Positions 24,801 through 35,636 of a stretch of DNA of 64,000 bases are shown here, piece by piece. Both the position numbers and the translations under genes were made by a program. The notes under the pieces are model-generated. The model saw only the letters and a program-made list of their open reading frames with translations. It was not told the DNA's origin and ran no database searches. The DNA is from Siniperca chuatsi. Lineage: Eukaryota > Chordata > Actinopteri > Centrarchiformes > Sinipercidae. The DNA lies in assembly GCF_020085105.1 (NCBI RefSeq), contig NC_058052.1, positions 17,524,733 through 17,588,732 of the forward strand, given 5' to 3'. The first letter of the stretch is position 1. Each line of letters starts with the position of its first letter.

Positions 24801-25403
24801 CAAGACAGCGGGGCTTGATAAAAAGCATGAAAATGCAGCAATTGTCGAGAATCATCATCAGTGCTACTCACCAACCCACTGAGAATCATCAAAAGAGGAG
24901 AAAATAGGAGCAGGGAGGCTGCTTTCAGTCAACATTGCAGTTGGCTGCCATACTTCAAAATCATTCTGTATTGATTGATTCCCCGCTGATGGGTCTTTCA
25001 AAGCCTGTTCAGATCTGAATTCTGACTCAACAGATGGAAAAAGGAACATTTTCTGGATTTAGACAGATTAACTTTTCATTGTGGGCTTTTACAGGAAGTT
25101 GTGAATTTATCTAATGACCAACAAGTAGCAAATAGTTTCCCATAATGCCTTGAGAGGCATGTACTATAGCGACAAGGTCATGCAGCAAATTATCATTTCC
25201 TGTGTGAGTTCAGGTGACAGGACACACACTGCTGCCGTGGTTGCCATGAGCAGTGCACATAGGTGGTGCCTGGGTCATCTCTGCCAGCCTGAAGCCCAGG
25301 ATGCCCTGGATTGAAATGTAAAGACACATGGCCTTCTGCCCACCAATAGCCAGCAACACTGGCGTTATATCACAAATATTTATTGGACATCAGGGAATAT
25401 ATT

Positions 25404-25760
25404 AAAGCTGCTCTAATCAATATTTTTAGATCAACAATGGATCAAATGACTATATTTAATGTGAAAGAGGTTGCTCGTAGTGATGAACCCAGAAGGAATG
25501 ACCACCCAAATTTGCACTTCCTCTCAGCTCTACGCAGCTTTTAGCGTATTTCAGCTCATTGTTCTGGTTTTATGGCCCACTACTTTATTGTTTTGGTTAG
25601 CTCTCACCGCTCTCATCAGCACCGTTTCCAGCAAGAAAGTTCTGATTTACCCACCCACCACCAAACTACAAAGTTAGCAACTAACTGGTGAATATAGTGG
25701 AGCATTTAGCAGCTAAAGAGACTACATGAAACTTTCCACCAGTTTCTTCATCGAACGCTG
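25404..25760 (+). repeat. Degenerate TTAA-type MITE
   Basis: It begins TTAAAGCTGCTCTAATCAAT and shares the GGAGCATTTAGCAGC block with the copy at 26930-27620. It carries the empty site corresponding to the U6 insertion in that copy. Confidence 0.5.
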
Positions 25761-26929
25761 CTTTTCAACCTGGTGTTAAGTTATTCTTTAAAGTAAGGCA
25801 TACAGTATATTAGTACAGTCACTGAAATAGGAGGACAAACTAAATCCACATTACTTTGATCAATAGATGTCAGTAGAGCCACAGTTCAGCAGTGGTGTGG
25901 TCTTTATCTAAATGTCACTTTAACAACTAGGATCTGACAGGAATCAGTTTGCCATCTGCTCACCCTAATATGTCGGCAACATGGCCTATTTCCAAAATCG
26001 CTAAATCGCTAAACTACTAGGAGAGCCAGAGATCAAAGTGTCTGTTCAAGGATGATGCATCAAAAATCGGCCTTCCAGGTAGAGAGTGGTGAGATGATTG
26101 AGGACGTCTCTGTTTGTTCGGTCCGCCACTGGTGGCAAGGACTGTGGACAGATGGCACAGAAACGGTTCCTATCAGTCATGAGAGTGTCCCCTCAGTTGG
26201 TGCGAGTTGACGTTTGACTTGCTACATCACACAGTATGTCTTATAACATTATAAAAAGGTAGAGGAAGCAAAGTGGCATACTGTATCCCAACCTAACTGC
26301 ACAGTCTGAGCTGGAGTCTGACTTCCAGCCTCAGACCTTCTGAGAGTGCGACATAGCCCGGGGGTGACCTCCACCACTGAAAATCACCACCTTGTCATGT
26401 GGGTTGTTATGACTGCCAGTTACTGAGTCACCTCTCCAGTGGTAGATAGACTGAAACTGCAATGCGAATTCAAGTGGTCAGATGCTATAGGGAGTCCAAC
26501 TGACAGAGCGTGGCGAGATGAGCAAGCTCTGAAGCGAGGATAAACTTCAGTGGTTAGTGTGGGTCGGTTGACACGGTCGCCTCTTTAAGATCTGGTCATT
26601 TCATGGCCTCTTCAGATGTCTGTGGAGGGGGTGGCATTACATTTCACCAGCCCTGATAATGGTGTGTGTGATGATAATAACTACCATCATTACAACCATC
26701 AGTCGTCTTCAGCAGCAGCGTGGAGTGATCCCATCGATGATATCAAGTCTCTTGAGAGGAAACTAGAAATGAAAAACTGTAGTGTTGTTTCTCTAATGAC
26801 CTTTTTGCATCTCCATCTCATAGTTAGCAATAAAAGAGATATGAAAACTTATCTTGATGTTTTTGAATGCTGCTATTTTATCCTTTTTGCAGCCCTGCAG
26901 TACAGAGAATATTAAGCTGCTGTATATTT

Positions 26930-27620
26930 TTAAGTTGCTATAATCTACATCTTTATCTTTTAACAGTATAACAGTATAGTTTGATATAACAGTATATCAA
27001 ATAACAATGTGAAAACAATGTGACAATGTGAAAGTGTCTCTCGTAGTGATGAACCTACAGAGAACCTGAATCTGCAGCTCTCCTTGGCTTTATGGAGCTT
27101 TTAGTGAGTTTCAGCTCATTGTTTAACTGTTCTGCCTGCAACTTTACTGTTTTGGTTCAGACTCACAGCTCTCATAACATCGTTTTCAGCTGCAGCAGGC
27201 AGCTGTTTACAGTGAAAAAGCTCTAAAAAATCACTGTACACTACCTGCTCAGCACCGAACAGCAGACAGACACAGTTAGAGATGAGCTGGTGAACATACG
27301 ATAAATTGGAATCGATACAGAGAAGATTAGCATGGCCCCTTCAAACGGTGAACATAGTGGAGCATTTAGCAGCAAAAGAGCCAGATATTTCCCTCAGGAG
27401 TTGGTGTAGACCAAAAACAGAGCTAAAAGAAAGTGAATACTGGACTTACACTCATCAAGTGTCCACAAACATGACTCCAAATTAATGCTAATGTTGATCT
27501 GAAACTGCTAAGTGTGTAAATAAGCAACTGTTTGCAAACAAGTTCACCATATCAACTTAAAAGGTGATGGTAAGTGTTGCGTTTCCGCTACCCCCAAGTG
27601 GCCAAAAAAGTTATTGCAGG
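26930..27620 (+). repeat. Degenerate TTAA-type MITE carrying a U6 fragment
   Basis: It is the same family as 17381-17818 and 25404-25760, sharing the CAGCTCATTGTT, ACTTTACTGTTTTGGTT and GCATTTAGCAGC blocks. The U6-derived insert lies at 27299-27346. Confidence 0.5.
27299..27346 (+). pseudogene. Truncated U6 snRNA retropseudogene fragment
   Basis: Positions 27303-27340 match the central part of U6 snRNA, including the invariant ACAGAGA box followed by AGATTAGCATGGCCCCT, with one extra T before the box. Both the 5' hairpin and the 3' third of U6 are missing, so it cannot be functional. The insert is flanked by a direct repeat GGTGAACATA (27289-27298 and 27347-27356). The related repeat at 25685-25700 has a single copy of this site. 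Confidence 0.85.
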
Positions 27621-27621
27621 T

Positions 27622-27960
27622 TTATTGGACAGTTCACCCCAAAATCAAAAATACATATTTTTCCTCTTACCTGTAGTGCTATTTATCCATCTAGATTGTC
27701 TAGATTGTGAGCTGCCAAGTTTTGGAGATATCGGCCATAAAGATGTCTGCCTTTCTTGAATATAATGGGACTATATGGCTCTTGTGGTGCTCAAAGTGGC
27801 AACAAAATACATTTGAAAAACAGCACAACCGGGTCATGATTTCTGGAAAGACATATTGTCTTTCCAGAAATCATGATAATCCACATATTTGTTGTGAGCA
27901 GTTTCATGTAGGAGCTATCTTCTACAGATAGTTCCTACAAGATATCAAATAATAAATGGA
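27622..27960 (+). repeat. Percomorph interspersed repeat with strong hairpins
   Basis: The sequence begins ACAGTTCACCCCAAAATCAA and runs through GCTGCCAAGTTTTGGAGATA, a recognisable fish repeat. It contains a perfect 20-bp inverted repeat (27834-27853 with 27857-27876, 3-nt loop) and a second imperfect hairpin around 27909-27941. Confidence 0.55.
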
Positions 27961-30045
27961 CTTTATGCTTGTAAATGTGTGTGTATATTTCTATCCATTA
28001 ACTATAACCGGTACAAGCACAGGAGAGGATGAGGACCACAGTCCAGAACATGATTGTACACACCATGGCAGTTTTATTACCCAAATCCCTCTTTCTCATA
28101 CCAGCCATTTTCTGAGCCATCCATTAATAGACAAAACTCCATTTGCACTCCTACAACATTATCTCCACAGACTAAGTATGGTATTACGGTGAAAGACCGC
28201 AGCACTGCTGAGAATAGAATAGAATTTGCTTGAGAACCCATGAATCAAACCTTTGTTTCTCTTGGCTTCACGGCCTTGAGGGAGGGCAGGTTAATCTTTA
28301 GCAGCATAGTGTGTATTGTGATGCAGTGGTGTAACTGTAAAAATAAGGTTTGTATTTTCACATATTGAGGCGCACTCAGTAGAAAATTTCTTGAGTGGAC
28401 AGGGGAGTGTTGAGAGTGGCCAGATTGGAAAACAGGCTGCTGCAATGTGGACAACACCAGAGCAGAGTCTGCGTTTTCACATGCACACACATTGTCCATG
28501 CTGTAAAATCCTCTACAGAATATTATTTGAATAATACCCAACTACTGTAACTACCTGAGACAAAGTGCATCACACAAAGCATTTTCCCACCCCAAACTCA
28601 AATCAAATGCAAGGTGACAGTAATTAAGAACACAGTCTGTTTTCTGTCCACAATACAGACTGCACACCTGCATAATTAAAACATTTTCAGCCACATTAAG
28701 CTGTGAACTATCTTGAGAGCATCACTCTGGCCTATTTAATGAAGTCAGCCGAAACTAGAAGACGTTAAGAGCACAGACTCGCTCCTCCCTCTCCCTCATT
28801 TGGCTGTGTACAGTAGTAGTGTGTGGGAGTTCGGCTTGGCTGGCCAGCGCAGCCTCTCCAGGGTGCCAGCAAATTCTCCAGCTGGCCGAGGAGCCAGCTC
28901 GAAATAAATATGTCCCTTTTCATCCAGGGAATTGTGAGGACCTCCTGCTCTTTTAGCAGGCAGGAGCAGAGAACTCCAGAGGTGACTCAGCCCCCCCAAA
29001 GCAACAATTTATCAGAGGTTGTGATCTAATTAGTTTACATTAGACTTTCAAGATTACGTTCACAATTCCATTCCTTGAGTGAAATTGGGTGAAACTCAGT
29101 AGCTAACTTTAAAATTTGGCTGTCTTAGAGGCACAGAAAATCTATTTTCTTAATCAGCTTCTTACTGTGAGTGATAGGATCCAGTTGTGGTTGTTTCACA
29201 TGAGAGATTTACTGTATTTTGTTTTTTTCTTTTCACTGGTTGGGAAAGGGTGATACCACAACAATCAGGATTTAGCAACATTTGAACCAAAATGTGATGT
29301 GGGGTTGTTGGCTTATGTTGCCAGGCAACTGTCGATCAAATTTGATCAAAATACACCCACGTATTCCTGATGATGCAGATGTGCTGTGTTTTTTAGTGTT
29401 AAACTGATAATAAATAATACTTAGCAATGTCTTTTTTTCCCAAGCCTTAACTGTGTTATTCATTTAGTAATGAATATTCAATGTTACAAAGACTAAAGAT
29501 TTTAAACATGTTTTCAGCACTTTAAAGTTATTACTATTAAGTGTGTATTAAAAAGATTGTAACAGTGGCTACATGAGGCTAGAAAACTTATGTGTAAGTG
29601 TGTGTAGGTGGTGTGTGTTTATTCAAAAACCTCATGTTCAGCAGTTTATTGACCTGGCTGAGTATAAACACCTGGGTGGATGAGAAGAGAGGTTACAGGA
29701 AGACTAAGGTTTGAAACACGAGCGAGACATGTTTGAAGGGTTAACATGAGGCCCAGAATGAGCAGAATTAATGGAGGAAGTGACTGTATCAGACATACTT
29801 GCAGTAGGTGGAGTGCACAAATATATACTGGAAGCAAAAACACATTTTGGAGGGAGAGGCCACCCCTCACTATACTGGTCTAATTTATGCGACTCAATGT
29901 GTCCATCTGCTGGCTGTCAGTGGGTCTGCCATGACATCATCTTTTAGCACAATTATAATGTGATCTGCTGTAAGTAAAACAGATTTTTATGAACCTATAA
30001 AGAAAGAGACTGACAGCAAAAATCTAATACATTATAGTAAAATGT

Positions 30046-30051
30046 TTTATT
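30046..30051 (-). terminator. sgms1: Candidate polyadenylation signal for sgms1
   Basis: AATAAA reads on the minus strand within TTGAATAAAACATT at the distal end of the repeat-free AT-rich block after the stop. Confidence 0.4.
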
Positions 30052-30553
30052 CAAAAGCGTCCCAAGTAGACTTCTTTATCATATCTTACAAACATCTGGT
30101 ATACGCACAAAAAAAAAAAAAAAAGGGAGTGGGTGAGAAGTTTACAGAGAAACATACGGGATAAACAACTTTCATTTCTTAGACACTAAAAAATAAAAAA
30201 AATCCTATTTGATTGGCAAACTAGAGGACAAACATTAAATCCAACCTTCATCCTTATCAAAACCCTCAAACTTTATTAGAGAGCTGTGTTCAGACCATTA
30301 CTTCAAACACTGTCTCAAATCAAAATATGGCCGTATGTGAGGAAGCTGCTGTGCTCTTAAAAACTGAGAAACTATTCTCTGTAAAAGTGAAATGATTGGA
30401 CAGTGCTACAGGAAGGAGGCCTGTACTGTAATTTGTCTCAAACATTAAGACTCATGTTTGGCATTGAAAGGTATAAAGCTTCATAAGCTCACATTGAAAA
30501 TAATGTTATTTTCTCACCTCCTCCTTTTGACAACATTTAAAGAAATTAATCAC

Positions 30554-30563
<10 letters not shown>

Positions 30564-30598
<35 letters not shown>
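30564..30598 (+). repeat. (ATT)n trinucleotide microsatellite
   Basis: About eleven ATT units, interrupted at the edges, within the putative sgms1 3' UTR. Confidence 0.9.
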
Positions 30599-32454
30599 TT
30601 GGAATTTGTATAATCTAAAGCTTAGCGGAGTTTTTCTTCATCATAGCTAATCACTTTAACTTTAAATTAAAGTTTTACATGAGTTAAATCTTTCCCTGTA
30701 GATGAACTTGCAATACTTACTCTTTACAGTTCAGTCAGTTACACAAAGAAAAGCAAAACAAGTCGACACGTACATTAGATCATCAATAAGGACACACTTT
30801 CACATTCATGGAAATCTGTTATCCTGTTTGCACACATATGGCCAAATATATCACCAACTCTGTGCATCATCTTGTTCAGCTTGTTCCCCACAAACAAGTT
30901 CCATGGTGAGTGTTTGCTTCTTCTAGAAATCAGATTGTTGTGGTGTTGCACTTAAGGAGGCAATGTAGAAGATACACTGTCATCTAACTGTAAGGTAGCA
31001 GCTTGATTTAGTACAAAAAAAACAAAAAACAAACAGACAAAGCTCGTACAGAGTCATTACAGACATGCTCAGAAACTTTGCCTGAAGCTTCTTTGACATT
31101 CCCTAAACTCAGAAACATCACATTGTACATTTTCTTCTAGACCTCATCACCAAAAATGTTACAAGACAAGACAGTAATGAGGATAATTCTGATTTCAAAA
31201 TGGGACTCAATGTGGGAACAAGAGAGGGGCTCATAATCTCCTGAGCAAACAGATGCAGTAATGATGCACAAGAGTGAGGCCCAGAATAACTTAACTCTGC
31301 ACCTCGGAGACATTTTTTATCCACTTTCCAATCAGGCAGTGATGTTTAGCAGATAACATTGTGGAAAGTAACACTAGCAGACGTGGTGGTGTCCATAGGT
31401 GACTGAGCATCAATGATCAGGGTTTGAACATGGCTGGTGTTGGTTAAAGACTGAATGGTAAAAATGAAATGTTACAGACATAAAAAAAAATAAAAAATAC
31501 AATTAACAGTCATTTTTTCTGTTAGAACAGCATTAACCAACTAAACAAACTGGCATCATAAAGCATCAATAAATAAACGGGACATTTCACTCACTGCACT
31601 TAAATTTAGGGAAAACCAATTTTCTGGTAAGGCTGGCGTAGTTGTTTTTACATTCATGGGATTGACGAGACTTAACTAAGTACCACCTCGTACCACGGTA
31701 CGGTCACACCTACGGCAGAGAGACACAAGACACATAGTACTTTAACTGTTTTACAATCAAGCTAAGAAAGGCACTGGAATAATGTTATACCACATTAGAT
31801 TCTTATGCTCTCAGTTATCCATCTTGAAAAAGGTAAAAATCTAAAAATCTTTTCTTGGACATCATTTGTTTTTGAAAAATAAAGTTTGACATACTTAAAA
31901 AAATTATTTTTTGCACCTTTGACTCATTTTAGCAAGGACAGTTTACAAAAAGTAATTTGCTATAAAAAAAAAAGGAAAAAAATGCTTATGGCATTTTGGT
32001 TATCAAATATGCATTTAATTGACACCATTTGCACTAAAAATCTTGTAAGAACATGAAGACATTAACTATGGATCTGTGCAGACAGGGGAAAAAGAAGTAT
32101 TTGAGTCATTATGGCCAAAAACCGTTGAGTTTCAGAAGTTTGTCGAAATGCTTCATAGATGTGGTACAAAAGCAGCAACTGTCATGTGGCCCACGGAGAG
32201 GAAAAGACACAAAACAAATATAAATTAGTGCTCTGTGTTGACAAATACTACCAGAAGAGAAAGAGGGGGAGAGAAAACAAAAATAATGTTAGAAAACAAA
32301 AATACTAGGTGGGGCACAGTGCTACCCATTTGGACAGGGATGTGTCTGTTACAAGAGGTGAAAGGACAGCGCTACATTTAACAGTGGCATCTTCCATTGG
32401 TAAAAACAGCACTTATGGAAGTCATAGTCCTCGCCTGCTTTGACATGATAAGGG

Positions 32455-32631
32455 TCACTGGGTGTCCAGTCTGCTGTACTTCACGCCGCGGTTCCACTGC
32501 AACGCTCGCCATGACAACGGCAGCTGATAGTTCTGAGGAACCGTGCCGTTGACGTTCACTTCAAAGTATTGGAACAGTCTGTACCACCACACCCGCGAGA
32601 ACGGGTTACTCAGTGACGTCTCCTTCAGCGA
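32455..32631 (-). CDS. sgms1: sgms1 coding exon 5 (cytosolic tail and stop)
   Basis: This 177-nt exon reads SLKETSLSNPFSRVWWYRLF, then a cytosolic tail ending VKYSRLDTQ and TGA at 32457-32455. The acceptor is TTTCAG. The tail resembles the vertebrate SGMS1 C-terminus. Confidence 0.95.
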   Translation of the reverse strand, partial: SLKETSLSNPFSRVWWYRLFQYFEVNVNGTVPQNYQLPLSWRALQWNRGVKYSRLDTQ

Positions 32632-35600
32632 CTGAAACACAACAATTAAGACACAAATACTGTTAGTGGGGTCATTAAATATCTAACGCAAGTTTCCTTT
32701 TTGTTTTGAGCAATTAACTTCAAATTATTCAGGGACTACTGTCATTTCGCATTGTGTCTGCTGTACTTTCTGTTCCTAAAGTCTTTTACATGGACTCTTT
32801 TTTTACATACAGCCTAGCTAGCCTTGAGACTTGTGTGTCACCCAACAAAACAATGTGTAATTAATTACCAAACAATCTATATGTACATTGCTAGGCCTCT
32901 GCAAGCAGCTGAGAACATATAACACATGGCATGTTTTCCCACCTAGACTATTCTCTGTACATACAAGGTACTAAAATACAGCATCCAGATCCAGGTTGAT
33001 TACAAGGTCAAAAGCATGAGGACTAGTGGGTAAATGCACTGAATAAACCCTTGTGCCTATTTACTTTAATTTTATTTCAAAATAAACAGAGTAACAAAAC
33101 TTGTGCAGCATGTGGCACTCACCTGCTGGTTGGCCATAGTGTGGTACCACCAAAAGAGGCGTGTAGTGATAAAGTATGCTACCACCACATCCACAGTGTA
33201 GTGGTCATGGGCCAGAAGGATGCAGAAAATCCCCACAGCACTCAAGGTCCAGCAAAACCACTGGTACCACCAGAACCGCTTGGGGGAATCTGCCAATCAA
33301 ACATTAAAAAAAACAACAACAAAAAAAAAAAACAAGCAGGGTTAATACACCAGAGACACAGATCGAACCCAGTGGTATCAACTCTAGAAAACAGGCTGAA
33401 TTCTCTTTTACAGCTAAATGGGCCCTTAGCTAGTTGGTGGGAAAACGATGTATTTGGCCTCACAACTTAAGAAAAACTGTGGCTCTTTTGCCAAACTTTT
33501 TTCCTTTTTACCACTAGATGTCACTGCTGTATCAATCAGGTTTGTCAGCACAAACCAGGTGGAAACTCATTGAGGTATCATGTGATGTTGCAGAGGAAAC
33601 ACCAGTTGACTCAAAGCTTGCATGAGAAATGTAAAAATTTCTACAACTTATACAACTTCTGTTTAGTGGTTAATCATGTTGCTATGAAAACCAAATTAAG
33701 TTAGATAACGGACAATATGGTTATCTAACAGAGCAGTATTTTAACACACTGAGACTAACCGGCATTTTCTTTGTGCCTCCATATCCTGACACTATTTAGA
33801 AACGTGCAAAAGCCAAGCAGTACTCTCCCCCATCGGGGAAATGGTGCTGAAAACTGTGGTTTGTGAACCTAAAACATCAGTTATGAATGTTATATGGATC
33901 ATATGTTGTAATAAGTACCGAGTAGCCAATTTAAGAATCAAAATCAATAAAACTAGAGATCGAGCAAATGTTACACAAAATTGGTCCACTTTTAGATTTA
34001 GCTGTAAGTGCCAACCTGCTTACTCTTGGCCTTTAAAACATGATTTAACAGCCCGGTCACCATTTATGATTAGTACATCATTCTTTTGACATCTGAACTG
34101 GGGTTGTCAAAATTATCTGCTGCATATTAGAAAATGTAAAGATAGACTTTGAGAAAGTAAACTGAGCTTCATATGTGGCTTAGAGGTAAAACCTTCCTGT
34201 ACATTCTTACCTAAACTACAGTATAGACACAGTGGAACTTACACTCCTTGATGAAGAGGTATGTTAGCGTTAACATGACGGTGTGGCCACTATACAGGTA
34301 ATCTCCACACATGGTGTGGGAACCTGTGATGGACAGGCCCCCGCCAGCAATCATCTTCATTATTCTCCTCATTTGTGCCTCCCAGTTCCCGAGAAGCTGA
34401 AAGAAAAACAGCCATCCGTTACATCATCTTCCTTCCATTATATAGTCCTGATGATTTACTTAAGAAAATATTGTTAAAGTGTAAAAATATTTGATTACAA
34501 GTTAAACTTCTGCATTCAAAGTTCTTAGAGTAAAGTACAAATGTATTGGCAGCAAAATGTAGTATGTAAAAGTGAAGCAACCTCTCAAAGCTCCTCTTAC
34601 TCACAAAAAAATGGACATGCACATATCTTACAATCAGCGGTCAGTGGAGAGCACTCAGAGGCTTTCAGTTTATTGAGATCTAATTTTTTGCTGAATTTGC
34701 CCATTCAGCACGTTTGAGCCGAAAGCAGTTTAGTAAGAAAGAAGCCAACCAGCCATGCTCAACCAACCTACAATGGCAAAAGAAATAAAAGTGTGTATGT
34801 ATTATACCTTTGGAGAGCATTTAAAGTGCATCCCAGGAACAGGCAGAGTGGTGATGTACATTGTAATACACCGGTACAGATAGAGTGTGCCTACAATGAA
34901 AAAGAACCGCCTGCCTATAATTGACCTGGAAGAAATAAAAAGACAAAGAAAATGATTAACATGACATTTACATTTTGTTGCAATTCAGATTCTTATTAAA
35001 CAAATATATTTTGGCTGACTAAACCAGACTGTACCTGTACTTGAGTAGAATCCACTGTATGAGCCAGAGTCCCACCAGCAGCATGCCGTTAATCTCACAG
35101 ATGGAGAAGGCCCACTCCACCCTGTCAAACAGGTCGAAGAACTTATCAGGCAGCGGTGGGGTATGCTCCTTTGGTGGTACTCTCTCATGGACCACTGAAA
35201 TGACGACAGTGGTGGTAACAAAGCACACCACCGCATAGATGAACGCTATGCCCGTCTTCCCCCACTCAGCAGGGAACGAAGAGTGCTTGGCTTCTATTGT
35301 AGGGATGGGGATGAGGACCATCTCCTTCATCCCCAATGTGCCATTCCTCTGAAGCTTGCTAGTTCCGTTAGGTAGCCCACCAGCATGCCCGTTTGCATGA
35401 CCATTTTTGTGAGCCTCGATATGAGTCTCTATCCGCAGCGTCTCCAGTCGCTCCAACAGCTGCTGCCCACCATCAGACGACACCAGCGAGAGGGGGGGCA
35501 TCTGGAAATCTGCCTCGGTGAGCCTGAGCAGAGCAGAGCCGTCCGTCTGACGGAGGGCATCTACATACTCTGGCATCCCCTCTTTGCTCAGCCAGTAAGA

Positions 35601-35636
35601 GACATCCTCTGCTGACCATGCTGCCACCTTCTTCAT
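32455..35636 (-). CDS. sgms1: sgms1, sphingomyelin synthase 1 (five coding exons, complete)
   Basis: This Golgi multi-pass membrane enzyme transfers phosphocholine from phosphatidylcholine to ceramide, giving sphingomyelin and diacylglycerol. The joined exons (35035-35636, 34808-34925, 34243-34396, 33123-33289, 32455-32631) total 1218 nt, or 405 residues plus stop, close to the roughly 413 of mammals. An N-terminal SAM domain spans about residues 5-70, which separates SGMS1 from SGMS2. Hydrophobic segments from about residue 130 onward fit six membrane spans. The catalytic triad is present: His278 in YSGHT, and His321 and Asp325 in HDHYTVD. All junctions keep frame and have GT-AG sites. The start (ATG 35636) is three codons inside the longest open frame, because the upstream frame starts with a non-ATG codon. 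Confidence 0.97.
32632..33122 (-). other. sgms1: sgms1 intron 4
   Basis: A 491-bp intron between GTGAGT and TTTCAG. I see no repeat or RNA gene in it. Confidence 0.85.
33123..33289 (-). CDS. sgms1: sgms1 coding exon 4 (catalytic His and Asp)
   Basis: This 167-nt exon contains FCILLAHDHYTVDVVVAY with His321 and Asp325, then TTRLFWWYHTMANQQ. The acceptor is TTGGCAG and the donor is CAG|GTGAGT. Confidence 0.97.
33290..34242 (-). other. sgms1: sgms1 intron 3
   Basis: A 953-bp intron between GTAAGT and GGCAG. It holds an A-rich tract at about 33305-33333; nothing else is recognised. Confidence 0.85.
34243..34396 (-). CDS. sgms1: sgms1 coding exon 3 (first catalytic His)
   Basis: This 154-nt exon contains GGGLSITGSHTMCGDY then LYSGHTVMLTLTY, with catalytic His278. 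The donor is T|GTAAGT, which gives the Tyr codon that links to SPKRFWWY in the next exon. The alternative GT two bases earlier would break frame. Confidence 0.96.
34397..34807 (-). other. sgms1: sgms1 intron 2 with hAT-like relic
   Basis: A 411-bp intron. At about 34470-34580 it carries a degenerate fragment resembling the internal part of the hAT-like family, including CTTCTGCATTCAAAGTTCTT and GGCAGCAAAATGTAGTA. Confidence 0.6.
34808..34925 (-). CDS. sgms1: sgms1 coding exon 2
   Basis: This 118-nt exon reads GTLYLYRCITMYITTLPVPG, the conserved sphingomyelin synthase motif on a luminal loop, and ends KCSPK. The acceptor is TTCCAG and the donor is AAG|GTATAA. Confidence 0.96.
35035..35636 (-). 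CDS. sgms1: sgms1 coding exon 1 (SAM domain and first membrane spans)
   Basis: This 602-nt exon begins MKKVAAWSAEDVSYWLSKEG, the SAM domain. An AHKNGHANGH linker follows, then membrane segments and the conserved ISVVHERVPPKE and FSICEINGMLLVGLW motifs. It ends in AG before donor GTACAG, phase 2. Confidence 0.97.

Larger units (their letters stand above)
14070..30029. other. Intergenic region between prkg1 and sgms1
   Basis: About 16 kb without a convincing gene. The first few hundred bases are the presumed alpha 5' UTR and promoter of prkg1. The rest holds dispersed MITEs, a LINE 3' tail, a U6 fragment, hairpin repeats and one doubtful exon-like frame (16735-16920). A CCAAT plus TATA-like arrangement near 20655-20706 on the plus strand has no gene attached. 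Confidence 0.6.
30030..32454 (-). other. sgms1: Probable sgms1 3' UTR
   Basis: About 2.4 kb of AT-rich sequence directly follows the sgms1 stop, with no recognised transposon. It ends with an AATAAA signal on the minus strand at 30051-30046. SGMS1 transcripts are known for long 3' UTRs. The exact cleavage site is inferred, and earlier signals are possible. A (TTA)n tract lies at about 30564-30598. Confidence 0.45.

Noticed and set aside
26616..26915. Open frame beginning MSVEGVALHFTSPD
   Set aside because: It contains a low-complexity N/H/S stretch, has no family resemblance or splice context, and runs into a degenerate MITE.
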